The notes beneath the pieces are model-generated. The model saw only the letters and a program-made list of their open reading frames with translations, made no database searches and was not told where the DNA came from. A stretch of DNA of 64,000 nucleotides from Flavobacterium sp. HJ-32-4. Lineage in GTDB: Bacteria; Bacteroidota; Bacteroidia; Flavobacteriales; Flavobacteriaceae. The translations under genes were made by a program, and so were the position numbers. Position 1 is the first letter of the stretch. Each line of letters begins with the position of its first letter. Positions 1-8,889 of the stretch are shown here, piece after piece. Where the stretch lies: NCBI RefSeq assembly GCF_022532105.1, contig NZ_CP092832.1, positions 744,001 through 808,000 on the forward strand, in the 5' to 3' direction.

Positions 1-1463
1 ACATCTGGTTTGGTTGTGTCTGTCGTTTTAGGTTCGGATGTGGCAACTGTTTTATCGGTTTTCTCCGGTTGTGGCGTCGTCGTCGCTACCGCCGTGTTAT
101 CCTCTTTCGCCTCGGTATAAATCCGGAGTGTCCGGCCCAGTGGCGCTGAGTTGCTTCGCAGGCGATTCCATTTTTTCAGTTGGGCAATCGACACACCATA
201 GCGCTGTGATATCTTGCCGAGCGTTTCGCCGCGCCGCACCTTATGGTACTGCAGATCGGCTACTTCCGTCTTCACAGAGGCGGTGTCGCGGGACGCCAGA
301 CGGGCGCTGTCACGCTGTTGTGTGTATTGGTAGAAAGGTCGCTCCCGACGCGCTGCTTCGTGCTCTACGTAAGCATAAATCTTGTCTTCGTTGGAGGTGA
401 AGACGCCGATTTTGTCGACCGGCAAACGCAGGTAGTGCATTTGGTCGGTATACGCCGGAATGGTGTTGAGTTTGTAAGACGGGTTCAGCAACTGCAACTG
501 CGAAACGGGCACATCGAGCAAATCCGACAACTGCTTGAAGGTAATCTGGCGGCGTACCGCGACCGTATCGGTTGCAAAGTGCTTGATGATCGCGCGGTTC
601 GGCACGATCCCATGTTCTTTGTGGTAGGTGTAGATATACATCGTCGCCAGGAATGCCGGAACATACCCCTGTGTCTCCTTCGGAAGGTTGCGACGGATAT
701 TCCAGAAATTCTCCTGGCCACCGGAGCGACGGATGGCCTTGGCCACATTCCCCGGACCTGAATTATACGAGGCCAATACGAGATCCCAATCGCCGAAGAT
801 TTTATACATATTGCTCATGTAGCGGGCGGCGGCATCACTGGCTTTCAGCGGGTCACTGCGCTCGTCTACATAACTGTCGATATCGAGGTTGTATTCTTTG
901 CCGGTCTGGTACATGAACTGCCAGAGTCCGGTGGCACCCACGCGCGACACGGCCTTCGGGTTGAGGGCCGACTCGACGATCGCGAGGTATTTGATTTCGA
1001 GCGGCACGTTGTATTTCGCAAGCGATTCCTCAAACACCGGGAAATAGTACTCCGACAGCGCCATCAGGCGTTCGTAGGCTTTTTTGCGGTTTTTCAGGAA
1101 GGATTTGATCAGGTTTTCGAGCGCCGGGTTGTATTCGATGTTGAAAGGCGACTTCGCGTCCATTTCCTTCAGGCGCTTCTTCAGCAATTCGGTCGAGAGT
1201 TCGTAATCGACTTTCTCGTCGAGGTTGATGTTGCGGATATCGTTTGACAGCTCGGTATAAAGATCACTGTTCGCCAACTCGTTCATCCAGAGGCTGTCGA
1301 CACAGGTAGCAATCTTATGCTCGACAAAGGTGGCTTTAATCGAATCGAGATAGGAAATCTTAGGCTGTTGGGGTTGTACTTCAGGGGTTGACTCGCCTCC
1401 CTGGGCAAAGGCCCCGAGGGAAAGGGAGAACAGCGCTAAGAAAGAACTTTTTATTCTACTCAT
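1..1463 (-). CDS. Lytic transglycosylase with LysM domain, MltD-like (3' end outside window)
   Basis: Murein hydrolase of the cell envelope that cleaves glycan strands. The start is the ATG at 1461-1463, followed by a hydrophobic signal peptide ending near SLGAFAQ (residues 10-21), so the protein is exported. An SLT domain begins near residue 155; the motif IKYLAIVES places the catalytic Glu near residue 164, followed by GATGLWQF and the conserved SYNSGPGNV stretch. A LysM-like segment follows the SLT domain, and a clear LysM repeat (VRRGETLGKISQRYGVS) begins near residue 406. A Thr/Lys/Pro-rich tail runs off the left edge, so the stop is not seen. A promoter box lies at 1510-1517. The domain order matches MltD/DniR-type enzymes; the exact paralogue is not settled. 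Confidence 0.93.
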   Translation of the reverse strand, partial: MSRIKSSFLALFSLSLGAFAQGGESTPEVQPQQPKISYLDSIKATFVEHKIATCVDSLWMNELANSDLYTELSNDIRNINLDEKVDYELSTELLKKRLKEMDAKSPFNIEYNPALENLIKSFLKNRKKAYERLMALSEYYFPVFEESLAKYNVPLEIKYLAIVESALNPKAVSRVGATGLWQFMYQTGKEYNLDIDSYVDERSDPLKASDAAARYMSNMYKIFGDWDLVLASYNSGPGNVAKAIRRSGGQENFWNIRRNLPKETQGYVPAFLATMYIYTYHKEHGIVPNRAIIKHFATDTVAVRRQITFKQLSDLLDVPVSQLQLLNPSYKLNTIPAYTDQMHYLRLPVDKIGVFTSNEDKIYAYVEHEAARRERPFYQYTQQRDSARLASRDTASVKTEVADLQYHKVRRGETLGKISQRYGVSIAQLKKWNRLRSNSAPLGRTLRIYTEAKEDNTAVATTTPQPEKTDKTVATSEPKTTDTTKPD

Positions 1464-1509
1464 AACTAAATGTTACATGTTATTGTGAAGCAAAGAGTTA
1501 CGTCTTTTG

Positions 1510-1517
1510 CAAACATA
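1510..1517 (-). promoter_or_regulatory. Promoter -7 box of the lytic transglycosylase gene
   Basis: The minus strand reads TATGTTTG, a match to the Bacteroidetes -7 consensus TAnnTTTG, 46 bases upstream of the ATG at 1463. No TTG element at the usual 17-23 base spacing is evident. Confidence 0.5.
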
Positions 1518-1565
1518 ACAGTAAATAACTGCAAAACCTGACGTTTATTGTTAAATATGCAATCT

Positions 1566-2753
1566 TTACTCCTGGATGGCCGCGATTCCCGGAAGGGTTC
1601 TTCCTTCCAGCATCTCCAACATCGCACCGCCTCCGGTAGAGACATAGCTCATTTTGGGCTCGAGTCCGAACTGCTTCACCGCCGAAACCGAGTCGCCTCC
1701 TCCTACCAGGGAGAAAGCACCGGAACGGGTTGCTTCGGCAATATCATTCCCTAGCGAAATGGTGCCATGTGAGAAGTTTTCCATTTCGAAAACCCCCAAC
1801 GGGCCGTTCCATAGAATGGTTTTCGAGGCAAGAATTACCTCGCGGAAACGCTTCAGTGATTCCGGACCTGCGTCGAGCCCCTGCCAACCGTCTGGAATGG
1901 CATTTACAGCTACGACCTGCGTTTGGGCGTTGTTGTCGAAGGCATCTGCCGCCACGACATCGACCGGCAAGTGCACCTGCACCCCGCGTTCCTTCGCTTT
2001 CGCGAGAATCTCAAGGGCCAGTTCCTGCTTGTCGTCTTCACAGATCGAATCGCCGATACGGCCACCCTGCGCCTTGATGAAGGTGTAGGTCATACCGCCG
2101 CCGATGATCATGTGGTCGATTTTATCCAGTATGTTCTCAATGACCGTGATCTTGGAAGACACTTTGGATCCGCCCAACACGGCTGTAACCGGTTTTTCGG
2201 AATTCTTCAGCACTTTTTCCAAGGCCTCGATCTCTTTCGCAAGAAGCGTGCCGAACATTTTCGCATCCGGAAAAAACTTCGCGATGATGGTAGTCGAAGC
2301 ATGGGCGCGGTGGGCCGTTCCGAAGGCATCATTCACATACACATCCCCGTAAGAGGCCAACTCCTTCGCAAATCCTTCGTCTCCTGCTTCTTCCTCTTTA
2401 TAAAAACGGAGGTTCTCCAGCAACAGCACTTCGCCCGGCTGAAGCGCCGCCGCAGCCGATTGGGCCACCGGTCCACGGGAATCGTCTACAAAACGTACCT
2501 CGCGACCCAGCACTTCCTCTGTTTTTTTCACGATGTGACGAAGCGAATACTTGTCTTCTTTCCCTTTCGGACGACCGAGGTGTGACATCAGGATTACGCT
2601 TCCGCCGTCGGCCAGTATCTTGTCGATGGTGGGTTTCGCGGCCTCGATCCGGGTGGCATCGGTGACGTTGAACTGCTCATCGAGTGGTACATTAAAATCG
2701 ACGCGGATCAGCGCCTTCTTTCCCTTGAAATCAAAATCCTGGATCGTCTTCAT
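1566..2753 (-). CDS. pgk: Phosphoglycerate kinase
   Basis: Cytosolic glycolytic enzyme that transfers the acyl phosphate of 1,3-bisphosphoglycerate to ADP. The 395 residues match the family length. Seen: the N-terminal substrate-binding segment RVDFNVPLD (residues ~18-26), the SHLGRPKGK motif (~58-66), the hinge region with [12 protein letters not shown], and the C-terminal nucleotide-binding [13 protein letters not shown]. The ATG at 2753 is the natural start and follows a TATATTTG promoter box at 2787-2794. It is transcribed alone on the minus strand; the transglycosylase gene downstream has its own promoter box in the short gap. Confidence 0.98.
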   Translation of the reverse strand: MKTIQDFDFKGKKALIRVDFNVPLDEQFNVTDATRIEAAKPTIDKILADGGSVILMSHLGRPKGKEDKYSLRHIVKKTEEVLGREVRFVDDSRGPVAQSAAAALQPGEVLLLENLRFYKEEEAGDEGFAKELASYGDVYVNDAFGTAHRAHASTTIIAKFFPDAKMFGTLLAKEIEALEKVLKNSEKPVTAVLGGSKVSSKITVIENILDKIDHMIIGGGMTYTFIKAQGGRIGDSICEDDKQELALEILAKAKERGVQVHLPVDVVAADAFDNNAQTQVVAVNAIPDGWQGLDAGPESLKRFREVILASKTILWNGPLGVFEMENFSHGTISLGNDIAEATRSGAFSLVGGGDSVSAVKQFGLEPKMSYVSTGGGAMLEMLEGRTLPGIAAIQE

Positions 2754-2786
2754 GTCGCGTTTTTGCTGGTTTTTTTTTAGAATTCA

Positions 2787-2794
2787 CAAATATA
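2787..2794 (-). promoter_or_regulatory. Promoter -7 box of pgk
   Basis: The minus strand reads TATATTTG, an exact TAnnTTTG match, about 33 bases before the pgk ATG at 2753. Confidence 0.6.
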
Positions 2795-2834
2795 GGCTTT
2801 TTTGCGGAAGGGAAAACCGGCCCTACACCAACAG

Positions 2835-2863
2835 AAAAAGGCCGCAATGGTGGTCGCGGCCTT
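2835..2863 (-). terminator. Intrinsic terminator downstream of the LytTR operon
   Basis: Perfect 8-bp stem AAGGCCGC/GCGGCCTT (2838-2845 with 2856-2863) with a 10-base loop; on the minus strand it runs into a T tract. It lies about 235 bases beyond the response-regulator stop and about 20 bases beyond the end of the small disrupted reading frame at 2883, so it may originally have ended a transcript that included that small gene. Confidence 0.7.
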
Positions 2864-2882
2864 CTCCGAAAAATAATCTAAA

Positions 2883-3043
2883 TCAATCTACTACTATCGT
2901 TAGTGGCGTTACGCCGATCTGTTGTGTAGGGGCTGGACGCTCCGGCATACCGCAACTCACTCCGGCATGCCTGAACCGCCCGACGGAGCCTGAGTGCCAC
3001 AGGACATCCATCCGATGCTACAAAGAAACAGCGGTTTGCGGAC
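2883..3043 (-). pseudogene. Possible remnant of a small lipoprotein gene
   Basis: This is a tentative reading of the 2864-3098 gap, which holds no intact gene. One minus frame shows a Bacteroidetes-type lipoprotein signal (KPLFLCSIGWMSCGTQ) and stops at 2957. Another minus frame continues with CGMPERPAPTQQ and ends at 2883, just before the terminator. The two frames are related by an imperfect duplication: ATGCCGGAG occurs twice, 20 bases apart. Removing one 20-base unit would join the frames. No ATG is visible at the 5' end; the first codon of the signal-like segment is GTC. It may be chance. Confidence 0.25.
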
Positions 3044-3098
3044 GTGTGGAATTTTTTGAGGTAAACGGGAAAAAACGCGCGGTAAACGGAGGCTTTTG

Positions 3099-3794
3099 CT
3101 ATTCGAGTGCCCGTATCGCCGCCAGGAAGTCTTTTTCATAGCTGGCGCTGATCGGGATTTCCGCTTCCCCTATGAATACGGTTTTGTTCCGGATACGGGC
3201 GATTTTGGCCAGCGGTATAATGAACGACCGGTGTACGCGGAAGAAGCCGGTCGCCGGCAGTTTTTCCAAAATCGCCTTCATGGTCATCCGTGCGACAACC
3301 GTCCGTTGTCCGGCGATGTGAATTTTCAGGTAATCGTCGAGTCCTTCCACAAACAAAATATCCGCAATTGGGATTTTTTGCAGGCTGTAATCCGCCCGGA
3401 TAAACAGGTAATTCGCCGCGGCATTCTGGTTTTCAAGTTCGTGCTGTTCGCGCACGCGCTCCATCGAGGCCGAGAAACGATCGAAGGAAAAGGGTTTCAA
3501 CAGGTAGTCGGTCGCCCGCAGGTTAAAGCCTTCCACAGCATATTCCGAATAGGCCGTCGTGAACACCACCATGATCTTGTGGGGAAGCTTCTTGTGGAAG
3601 TCGATGCCGGTAATGGACGGCATGTTGATGTCGAGGAACAATAGGTCAACCGGATATTTGCGCAGGTATTTCAGCGCTTCATCCGATTTGGTAAACGTCT
3701 TCTGCAGGTCGATGAAGGGCGTTTTCCCGCAGAAGTTCTCGAGCACTGCCAGCGCAGGCGGTTCGTCGTCAAGGGCTATGGCTTTGATCATCAT
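3099..3794 (-). CDS. LytTR-family response regulator
   Basis: Cytosolic DNA-binding regulator of 231 residues. An N-terminal receiver domain (~1-120) has the acidic pair DD at 9-10, the phospho-acceptor Asp-55 in LLFLDINMP, a TTAYSEYAVEGF switch region and the KPFSFDRF lysine motif. A C-terminal LytTR DNA-binding domain (~130-230) contains FVEGLDDYLKIH and FFRVHRSFIIPL. The start codon overlaps the stop of the upstream kinase gene by 4 bases (ATGA), so the two are translationally coupled and form a two-component pair. Target genes cannot be inferred from the sequence. Confidence 0.96.
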   Translation of the reverse strand: MMIKAIALDDEPPALAVLENFCGKTPFIDLQKTFTKSDEALKYLRKYPVDLLFLDINMPSITGIDFHKKLPHKIMVVFTTAYSEYAVEGFNLRATDYLLKPFSFDRFSASMERVREQHELENQNAAANYLFIRADYSLQKIPIADILFVEGLDDYLKIHIAGQRTVVARMTMKAILEKLPATGFFRVHRSFIIPLAKIARIRNKTVFIGEAEIPISASYEKDFLAAIRALE

Positions 3795-4876
3795 ATCTGC
3801 AAGGTCAACTGGATGGTGTAACTTTCGTCGTCTTCTGTCACCGTCACCTGATGCCGCTCGGCATAGAGCAATTTCAGCCGTTCGAGTGTGTTTTGCATGC
3901 CGATGCCGCTGTCAGATTGCACCGAATGTACTTTCTTGTTGAAACAGCGAAGGGTAAGATCGGTATCGGTGAGCGTGATAGTAATGTCAATTTCGGAATT
4001 TTCCTCGGGATTGACACCATGCTTGAACGCATTTTCGATGAACGAGATCAGGATGAGCGGCGCAATGGTCTTGCCGATGCTGCTTCCCTCGACCTCATAG
4101 CGTATTGCCACGGTATTGCCCAGCCGCGACCGCTGTAGTGCGATGTAGTTGTTGATGTAATTGATTTCCTTCTCTAACCGGATTTCATCCTGGTTGGCGT
4201 TGTGCATGATGTAGCGCATGAGCTCCGACAATTGAATGATGGAATCGGCTGTTTTCTCGTCTTTTGCCAGCGCCAGCGAGTAAATACTGTTGAGGGTGTT
4301 GAAAAGGAAATGGGGGTTGATCTGCGCTTTCAGCCAGGAGAGCTCGGCCTGCATCTTCTCGTCGCGGGTTTTAAGGAAACGTGCGTTGACGGCGATACAC
4401 AGACAGCCGATCAATCCGACGATAAACACTAGTAGGGTATGCTCATTTTGCGTGGGCTTACCGCGGAATCCCGTCGAATGGTGCCCGTGATGCGGAGCCA
4501 AAGAGCCCCATTTTTCATCTGGAAACGGTATTGGGTGCTGCGGTCGTACATGAGTGCCAATGATATCCTCAAACGGACGGTCAAGAAAATGGGAGAGCCA
4601 TAGGATAAAGAACATGACCAATACGACGATTGCAAAATACGCGACGTACCTGCCCTTAAAATAGAGTCGGGGCAACAGATAAAAGTAGTTCCCGTAAAAA
4701 AAGGCCAGCAGCATGGCATAGATCACGAAATAGGTGCGGTCGTGGCCGCTGTGAAGTAAGTTAGGCCAATGCAGCAGGCCGCCATCCGAACTGAATACAT
4801 ACGGCAGGCACATGAATGCCAGACAGATGCAAACATGCAACAGGATGGTGGTGGGCGACAGACTTTTTTGAGACAT
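3791..4876 (-). CDS. LytS/YehU-type sensor histidine kinase
   Basis: Membrane sensor kinase, 361 residues from the ATG at 4876 (a GTG two codons upstream is possible). The N-terminal third has four hydrophobic segments. The His_kinase domain carries the phospho-acceptor His in LKAQINPHFLFNTLNS, the N-box ENAFKHGV and the G-box SGIGMQNTLERL. This arrangement is typical of partners of LytTR regulators, and the cognate regulator follows with a 4-base overlap. The segment between the second and third hydrophobic stretches is histidine-rich (HHGHHSTG), which could bind metal; that is inference. The promoter box ends only 5 bases before the ATG. Confidence 0.95.
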   Translation of the reverse strand: MSQKSLSPTTILLHVCICLAFMCLPYVFSSDGGLLHWPNLLHSGHDRTYFVIYAMLLAFFYGNYFYLLPRLYFKGRYVAYFAIVVLVMFFILWLSHFLDRPFEDIIGTHVRPQHPIPFPDEKWGSLAPHHGHHSTGFRGKPTQNEHTLLVFIVGLIGCLCIAVNARFLKTRDEKMQAELSWLKAQINPHFLFNTLNSIYSLALAKDEKTADSIIQLSELMRYIMHNANQDEIRLEKEINYINNYIALQRSRLGNTVAIRYEVEGSSIGKTIAPLILISFIENAFKHGVNPEENSEIDITITLTDTDLTLRCFNKKVHSVQSDSGIGMQNTLERLKLLYAERHQVTVTEDDESYTIQLTLQI

Positions 4877-4881
4877 TGCCA

Positions 4882-4889
4882 CAAAAATA
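4882..4889 (-). promoter_or_regulatory. Promoter -7 box of the sensor kinase operon, nearly leaderless
   Basis: The minus strand reads TATTTTTG, matching TAnnTTTG, only 5 bases before the ATG at 4876. Transcription would start at or very near the start codon. Confidence 0.5.
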
Positions 4890-4985
4890 GTTGGATTGTT
4901 ACGGGTTTCGAAAAAATAGCGGTGAACGGGCCGTTTTTGGGGGCGTTGCCGTTCGGATGCTTCCTATGGCGTCGGAAACTTTGGC

Positions 4986-4993
4986 TATATTTG
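4986..4993 (+). promoter_or_regulatory. Promoter -7 box of holB, nearly leaderless
   Basis: TATATTTG matches TAnnTTTG and ends 3 bases before the ATG at 4997, so the mRNA is probably leaderless. Confidence 0.5.
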
Positions 4994-4996
4994 CTC

Positions 4997-6142
4997 ATGC
5001 ACTTTCGGGATGTCCTTGGCCAGGACCACATAAAAAGCCATCTGACCACCAGCGCCGATGCGGGTCGTATCGCGCATGCGCAACTTTTTTGCGGCCCGGA
5101 AGGGAGTGGTACGCTTCCCATGGCGATCGCGTATGCACAATATGTGCTGTGCCGTAATGTGGGGGGCGAAAACGAAGGTGGAAATGCGGCCTGCAACTTA
5201 AAATTTGACGGGCTTTCGCACCCGGACCTGCACTTTGTGTATCCGACTGTAACGACAGAAGATGTGAAGTCGAAACCGAAAAGTGTCGATTTCCTTTCCG
5301 ACTGGCGTCAGTTCCTTTCGGATACCCCTTACGGTGGCTTACTCGATTGGTACCGCCTCCTGGGTTCGGGCAACAAACAAGGCGAAATTCGGGTAGACGA
5401 TGCCCAGGAAATCATGCGCATACTGTCGCTGAAATCGTATGAAGGCGGTTACAAAGCCATGATTATCTGGATGGCCGACAAAATGAACATCGCGACGGCC
5501 AATAAACTCCTGAAATTGCTCGAAGAACCCCAGGATCGCACCCTGCTGATTCTGATTGCCGAAAACGAAGAAGATGTGATGCAGACCATCCGTTCGCGCT
5601 GTCAGGTACTCACCTTCGGCGCGCTTCCGGAAGCGGTAATCGCATCGGCCCTGCAGGCCAGAGGTATCGAGGCATCGAAAGCGCGTACGGTCGCCCACCG
5701 GGCACAGGGAAATTTCAACAAGGCCCTGGAACTGTGTGGGGAAGACGGCGAAGAGGCGCGGTTTGAAAAATGGTTTGTCGACTGGGTCCGATCGGCTTTT
5801 CGGGCCAAGGGAAATGCCGCCGCCATACAGGACCTGATCCGGTGGAGCGAGGAAATTGCGGGACTAGGACGGGAAACGCAGAAGAAGTTCCTCTTGTTCT
5901 GCACCGATATGTTCCGTCAGGCTTTATTGCTCAATTATCGGGCAGAGCCGTTGGTATTCATGGAGCCGCAAGTCGATTCCTTCAAGTTTGAGAAATTTGC
6001 GCCGTTCGTGCACGGCAATAACATACAGGACATTTTCAATGAATTGTCGGATGCGCTCTACCACATCGAACGCAACGGAAACGCTAAAATCATCCTCACT
6101 GATCTATCGATCAAACTCACACGTCTTATCCATAAAAAATAA
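4997..6142 (+). CDS. holB: DNA polymerase III subunit delta' (clamp loader)
   Basis: Clamp-loader subunit that helps load the beta clamp during replication; 381 residues from the ATG at 4997. An upstream in-frame extension to 4769 lies antisense to the kinase gene and is not believed. Seen: MHFRDVLGQDHIKSHL at the start; a degenerate P-loop (CGPEGSGTLPMAIAYA), as expected for delta'; the segment VDDAQEIMRILSLKSYEGGYK; and a conserved MNIATANKLLKLLEEP followed by the SRC motif (TIRSRCQ), which corresponds to the arginine-finger region. The C-terminal ~130 residues are less conserved. It is followed 5 bases later by the DoxX gene. Confidence 0.93.
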   Translation: MHFRDVLGQDHIKSHLTTSADAGRIAHAQLFCGPEGSGTLPMAIAYAQYVLCRNVGGENEGGNAACNLKFDGLSHPDLHFVYPTVTTEDVKSKPKSVDFLSDWRQFLSDTPYGGLLDWYRLLGSGNKQGEIRVDDAQEIMRILSLKSYEGGYKAMIIWMADKMNIATANKLLKLLEEPQDRTLLILIAENEEDVMQTIRSRCQVLTFGALPEAVIASALQARGIEASKARTVAHRAQGNFNKALELCGEDGEEARFEKWFVDWVRSAFRAKGNAAAIQDLIRWSEEIAGLGRETQKKFLLFCTDMFRQALLLNYRAEPLVFMEPQVDSFKFEKFAPFVHGNNIQDIFNELSDALYHIERNGNAKIILTDLSIKLTRLIHKK

Positions 6143-6147
6143 ACGAT

Positions 6148-6537
6148 ATGCTTGAAAATCCCGCCTCGAAACTGGTATTACTGCTATTGGCCGCGGTGTT
6201 CATCCAATCGGCCTATGACAAAATCATGTATTGGAAAGGCAATCTGGAATGGCTGAAAGGGCATTTCGCGCAGACGCCCATCAAGAATATGGTTCCTTTC
6301 TCACTGGGGCTCATTCTCGTGTTGGAACTGGTGTCGGGTATATTCTCCATCGCCGGCTTCCTGGAGTTGATGATCAACAAAAGCCGTACGTTTGGGCAAT
6401 ATGGAGCGATCCTGTCATGCCTCACGTTTCTAGTCCTCCTGATCGGGCAGCGAATGGCAAAAGACTACGACGGTGCGCGCACCATTGTGATTTATTTCGT
6501 TCCGGCGGTGTTGTGCGTATTTTTTCTAGGTAGCTAA
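6148..6537 (+). CDS. DoxX-family membrane protein
   Basis: Small integral membrane protein of 129 residues with four predicted transmembrane segments (about 8-25, 48-70, 77-97 and 107-127) and the family-typical N-terminus LLAAVFIQSAYDKI. DoxX proteins belong to the DoxD/DoxX superfamily; the function in this lineage is not known. It lies 5 bases after holB and is probably co-transcribed with it. The stop codon overlaps the 3' end of the convergent helicase gene by 4 bases. Confidence 0.85.
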   Translation: MLENPASKLVLLLLAAVFIQSAYDKIMYWKGNLEWLKGHFAQTPIKNMVPFSLGLILVLELVSGIFSIAGFLELMINKSRTFGQYGAILSCLTFLVLLIGQRMAKDYDGARTIVIYFVPAVLCVFFLGS

Positions 6538-8810
6538 TCGACAACCTGCGAGGCTGCTATGAGGCCGGCTTTATAGAGTTTTAGTTCGTCCCACGTGAAA
6601 CGTTCGCCGTGACGTTCCTTTAACGGCCCGAGTGACGGATCTTCGTACCCTTCGAATATCTGTGCCAATTCCGCTATCCGCTCTTCTGGCAACACCTCGT
6701 GCAGGGCGATGGCACGCGCCTCTACCAGTTTCGCGATGTGTCCGTTGATGGTTTGCGTAGTGAGGCTTCGCAGCTCAGCTATTTCGCGAACCGACCGTTT
6801 CTCGCACCACAATTCGTAGGTCTGTATTACCGTTGATTTTTTCTTTTCCGCAGGCTCTTTCTTGCCTTTCCGTGCAGATGGACGGTCGTCTGATCCGTTT
6901 CCTCCGTTTGCTTCGCGATAGGCGTCCCGCACGCGCTTTCGAATGGCGTCGCGGTAACCGGAATGATTTTCGGTAAGCGTGGTTTTCTCCAACGGTCGAC
7001 GATCGCGTATGACCGCTACCATGTCACGTGCCCGGAACAGGCGTAGTATCCGGATGGTAAGTTCGTTTTCCAACTCCTCGAGTTCCTGGTAGAATTGCCG
7101 GCCTTTCTTCCATCGGGCCACTTCCTCCATTTTCCATATGACCGCTTCCAACACCTGTTCTAACATCGGTTGGAAGTACGCGATGGCCGCGTCAAGTCGT
7201 TGGGAAACAAAGTCTATATCAGGCTCTGCGACACTGAAAAGATGGGCAAGTTGCGACTGGAATTTACGGGAAGGTTCACCGCATCCGGCTAGGGTGTTTA
7301 GCTGTTGCTGTGCCCAGGAAGCCTGTTTCGCCTTCTCCCCTTTCCCTTCATGCCGGTAGGATTCGACATGTTCCCGCCAGGCGGCAATCAGTGCATCCCA
7401 CTGGAAGGTATCGAGAAGGAAATCCCTGATAAACAGCCGACTTTCCACTTCAAAGGTCGCTTCAAGGGTGGCCTGGTCGGCCCGCTGCGACGCGAAATCG
7501 ACCACATCGTCATCGGTTCGCATGCCGTTCATTCGCATGGGAGAAAGCAAAACGAGTCCGTCAAGCGATCGCAACCGTGACAGTGCCACGTAGGCCTGTC
7601 CGGGCATAAATACATCCGAAACATCCAGCGCGGCACGGTCAAAGGTGAGTCCCTGGCTCTTGTGTACGGTAATCGCCCACGCCAGTTTGAGCGGATATTG
7701 GACGAAGGTTCCGATGACGTCCTCCACAATCTCCTTGGTGTTTTCGTCTACCGAATAGCGAATGTTCTGCCACTCGTACCGCTCGACCTGGATGGTGGTG
7801 TTTTCATCTGCGAAATACACAAATATCTCGGCCTCTGAAAGCGAGCGGACAACGCCCATTTTGCCATTGAAATACAGACGTTCCGGCGACGTATCGTTCT
7901 TCACGAACATCACCTGGGCGCCCGGCTTGAGCACCAGTGTTTCGTCAAGGGGGTAGATTTTATCCGGAAAGTCGCCCGTGACCTCTGCCCGATAGGTTTG
8001 AGTTGGTTCTGGAATGGCTTCCAATGTCTTGGCATTCAGCGTGTCGGCTTTTGCATTATGCGTCGTCAGCACGATGTAACCGGGGTTTTGGGCCACTTCG
8101 AAGCCCGGCCGTACGTGGCTGTTGAGCCGTTGCATGCCCGAAGCGGTTACTTTATTGTGGCGCAGGTCATTGAGGATATCGATAAAAACGGCATCGGACT
8201 GGCGGTAAATTTCGGTGAGTTCGATGTAGACCGGTGGTTGGCGTTCAATGACCTTGGCGTGGAAAAAATACCGGCCTTTGTAATAGCGACCCAGGAGTGC
8301 CCATTCCTCTTCTTTTACAACGGGTGGAAGCTGTTGTAAATCACCGATATACAGCACCTGCACCCCTCCGAACGGGCGGTTGTTCTTTCGGGTGTATTGC
8401 AGCGCGAAATCGACCGCATCGAGCAGGTCGGCACGCAACATACTTACCTCATCGATTACCAACAGTTCAAGCGCCGACAGCACCGCCCGTTTAGGGGCGC
8501 TCATTCTCAGGTGTCGTTTGAGCGATTGTCGGGTTTCGGCGCGAAAGCGATCGGAGACGTGTGGCGCACTATGATCGGGAATGAAGGCCGAAATCGGGAG
8601 GCCAAACATTGAATGGATGGTTACGCCGCCCGCGTTGAGCGCTGCAATGCCGGTGGGTGCGACGACCACCGTGTTCTTGTGCGTCGTGCGGATGATTTCG
8701 CGAAGAAGTGTCGTCTTGCCGGTGCCTGCCTTACCCGTCAGGAAAAGCGAGCGGTGCGTTTGATTGACAAAACGAAGCACGTGCCGGGCGGCGTCTGAAA
8801 ACTGCTGCAT
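6534..8810 (-). CDS. PIF1-like superfamily 1 helicase with C-terminal helix-turn-helix domain
   Basis: ATP-dependent DNA helicase of 758 residues. Seen: Walker A GKAGTGKTT near residue 26, Walker B/DEAD-like LLVIDEVSML, motif Q-rich YIGDLQQLPPV, a UvrD-like C-terminal motif AWAITVHKSQGLTFD and VALSRLRSLDG. These are PIF1/RecD-type motifs. The last ~100 residues form a helicase-associated helix-turn-helix domain (ELWCEKRSVREIAELRSLT then TINGHIAKL), as also seen at the end of RecQ-type proteins. A lysine-rich linker (~640-665) separates the two. The promoter box ends 4 bases before the ATG. A role in replication or repair is likely from the family; the substrate is unknown. Confidence 0.92.
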   Translation of the reverse strand: MQQFSDAARHVLRFVNQTHRSLFLTGKAGTGKTTLLREIIRTTHKNTVVVAPTGIAALNAGGVTIHSMFGLPISAFIPDHSAPHVSDRFRAETRQSLKRHLRMSAPKRAVLSALELLVIDEVSMLRADLLDAVDFALQYTRKNNRPFGGVQVLYIGDLQQLPPVVKEEEWALLGRYYKGRYFFHAKVIERQPPVYIELTEIYRQSDAVFIDILNDLRHNKVTASGMQRLNSHVRPGFEVAQNPGYIVLTTHNAKADTLNAKTLEAIPEPTQTYRAEVTGDFPDKIYPLDETLVLKPGAQVMFVKNDTSPERLYFNGKMGVVRSLSEAEIFVYFADENTTIQVERYEWQNIRYSVDENTKEIVEDVIGTFVQYPLKLAWAITVHKSQGLTFDRAALDVSDVFMPGQAYVALSRLRSLDGLVLLSPMRMNGMRTDDDVVDFASQRADQATLEATFEVESRLFIRDFLLDTFQWDALIAAWREHVESYRHEGKGEKAKQASWAQQQLNTLAGCGEPSRKFQSQLAHLFSVAEPDIDFVSQRLDAAIAYFQPMLEQVLEAVIWKMEEVARWKKGRQFYQELEELENELTIRILRLFRARDMVAVIRDRRPLEKTTLTENHSGYRDAIRKRVRDAYREANGGNGSDDRPSARKGKKEPAEKKKSTVIQTYELWCEKRSVREIAELRSLTTQTINGHIAKLVEARAIALHEVLPEERIAELAQIFEGYEDPSLGPLKERHGERFTWDELKLYKAGLIAASQVVD

Positions 8811-8814
8811 GGCA

Positions 8815-8822
8815 CAAAAGTA
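8815..8822 (-). promoter_or_regulatory. Promoter -7 box of the helicase gene, nearly leaderless
   Basis: The minus strand reads TACTTTTG (TAnnTTTG) and ends 4 bases before the ATG at 8810. Confidence 0.55.
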
Positions 8823-8858
8823 GGGATTGACAGGCGATTGATTTTACGGTTTTCCCGT

Positions 8859-8885
8859 AAAAAAAGCCCCCTTTTCAGGAGGCTT
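8859..8885 (-). terminator. Intrinsic terminator of the ompH gene
   Basis: On the minus strand AAGCCTCC pairs with GGGGGCTT (one internal mismatch, 6-base loop) followed by a T run. It starts 4 bases after the ompH-like stop. Confidence 0.75.
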
Positions 8886-8889
8886 CGTA

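Noticed and set aside
4769..4996. Upstream in-frame extension of holB
   Set aside because: It is antisense to the sensor kinase, and a promoter box directly precedes the ATG at 4997.
6587..6602. CGTCCCACGTGAAACG as another parS site
   Set aside because: Only 13 of 16 positions match, it lies inside the helicase gene and is isolated; too weak to list as a site.
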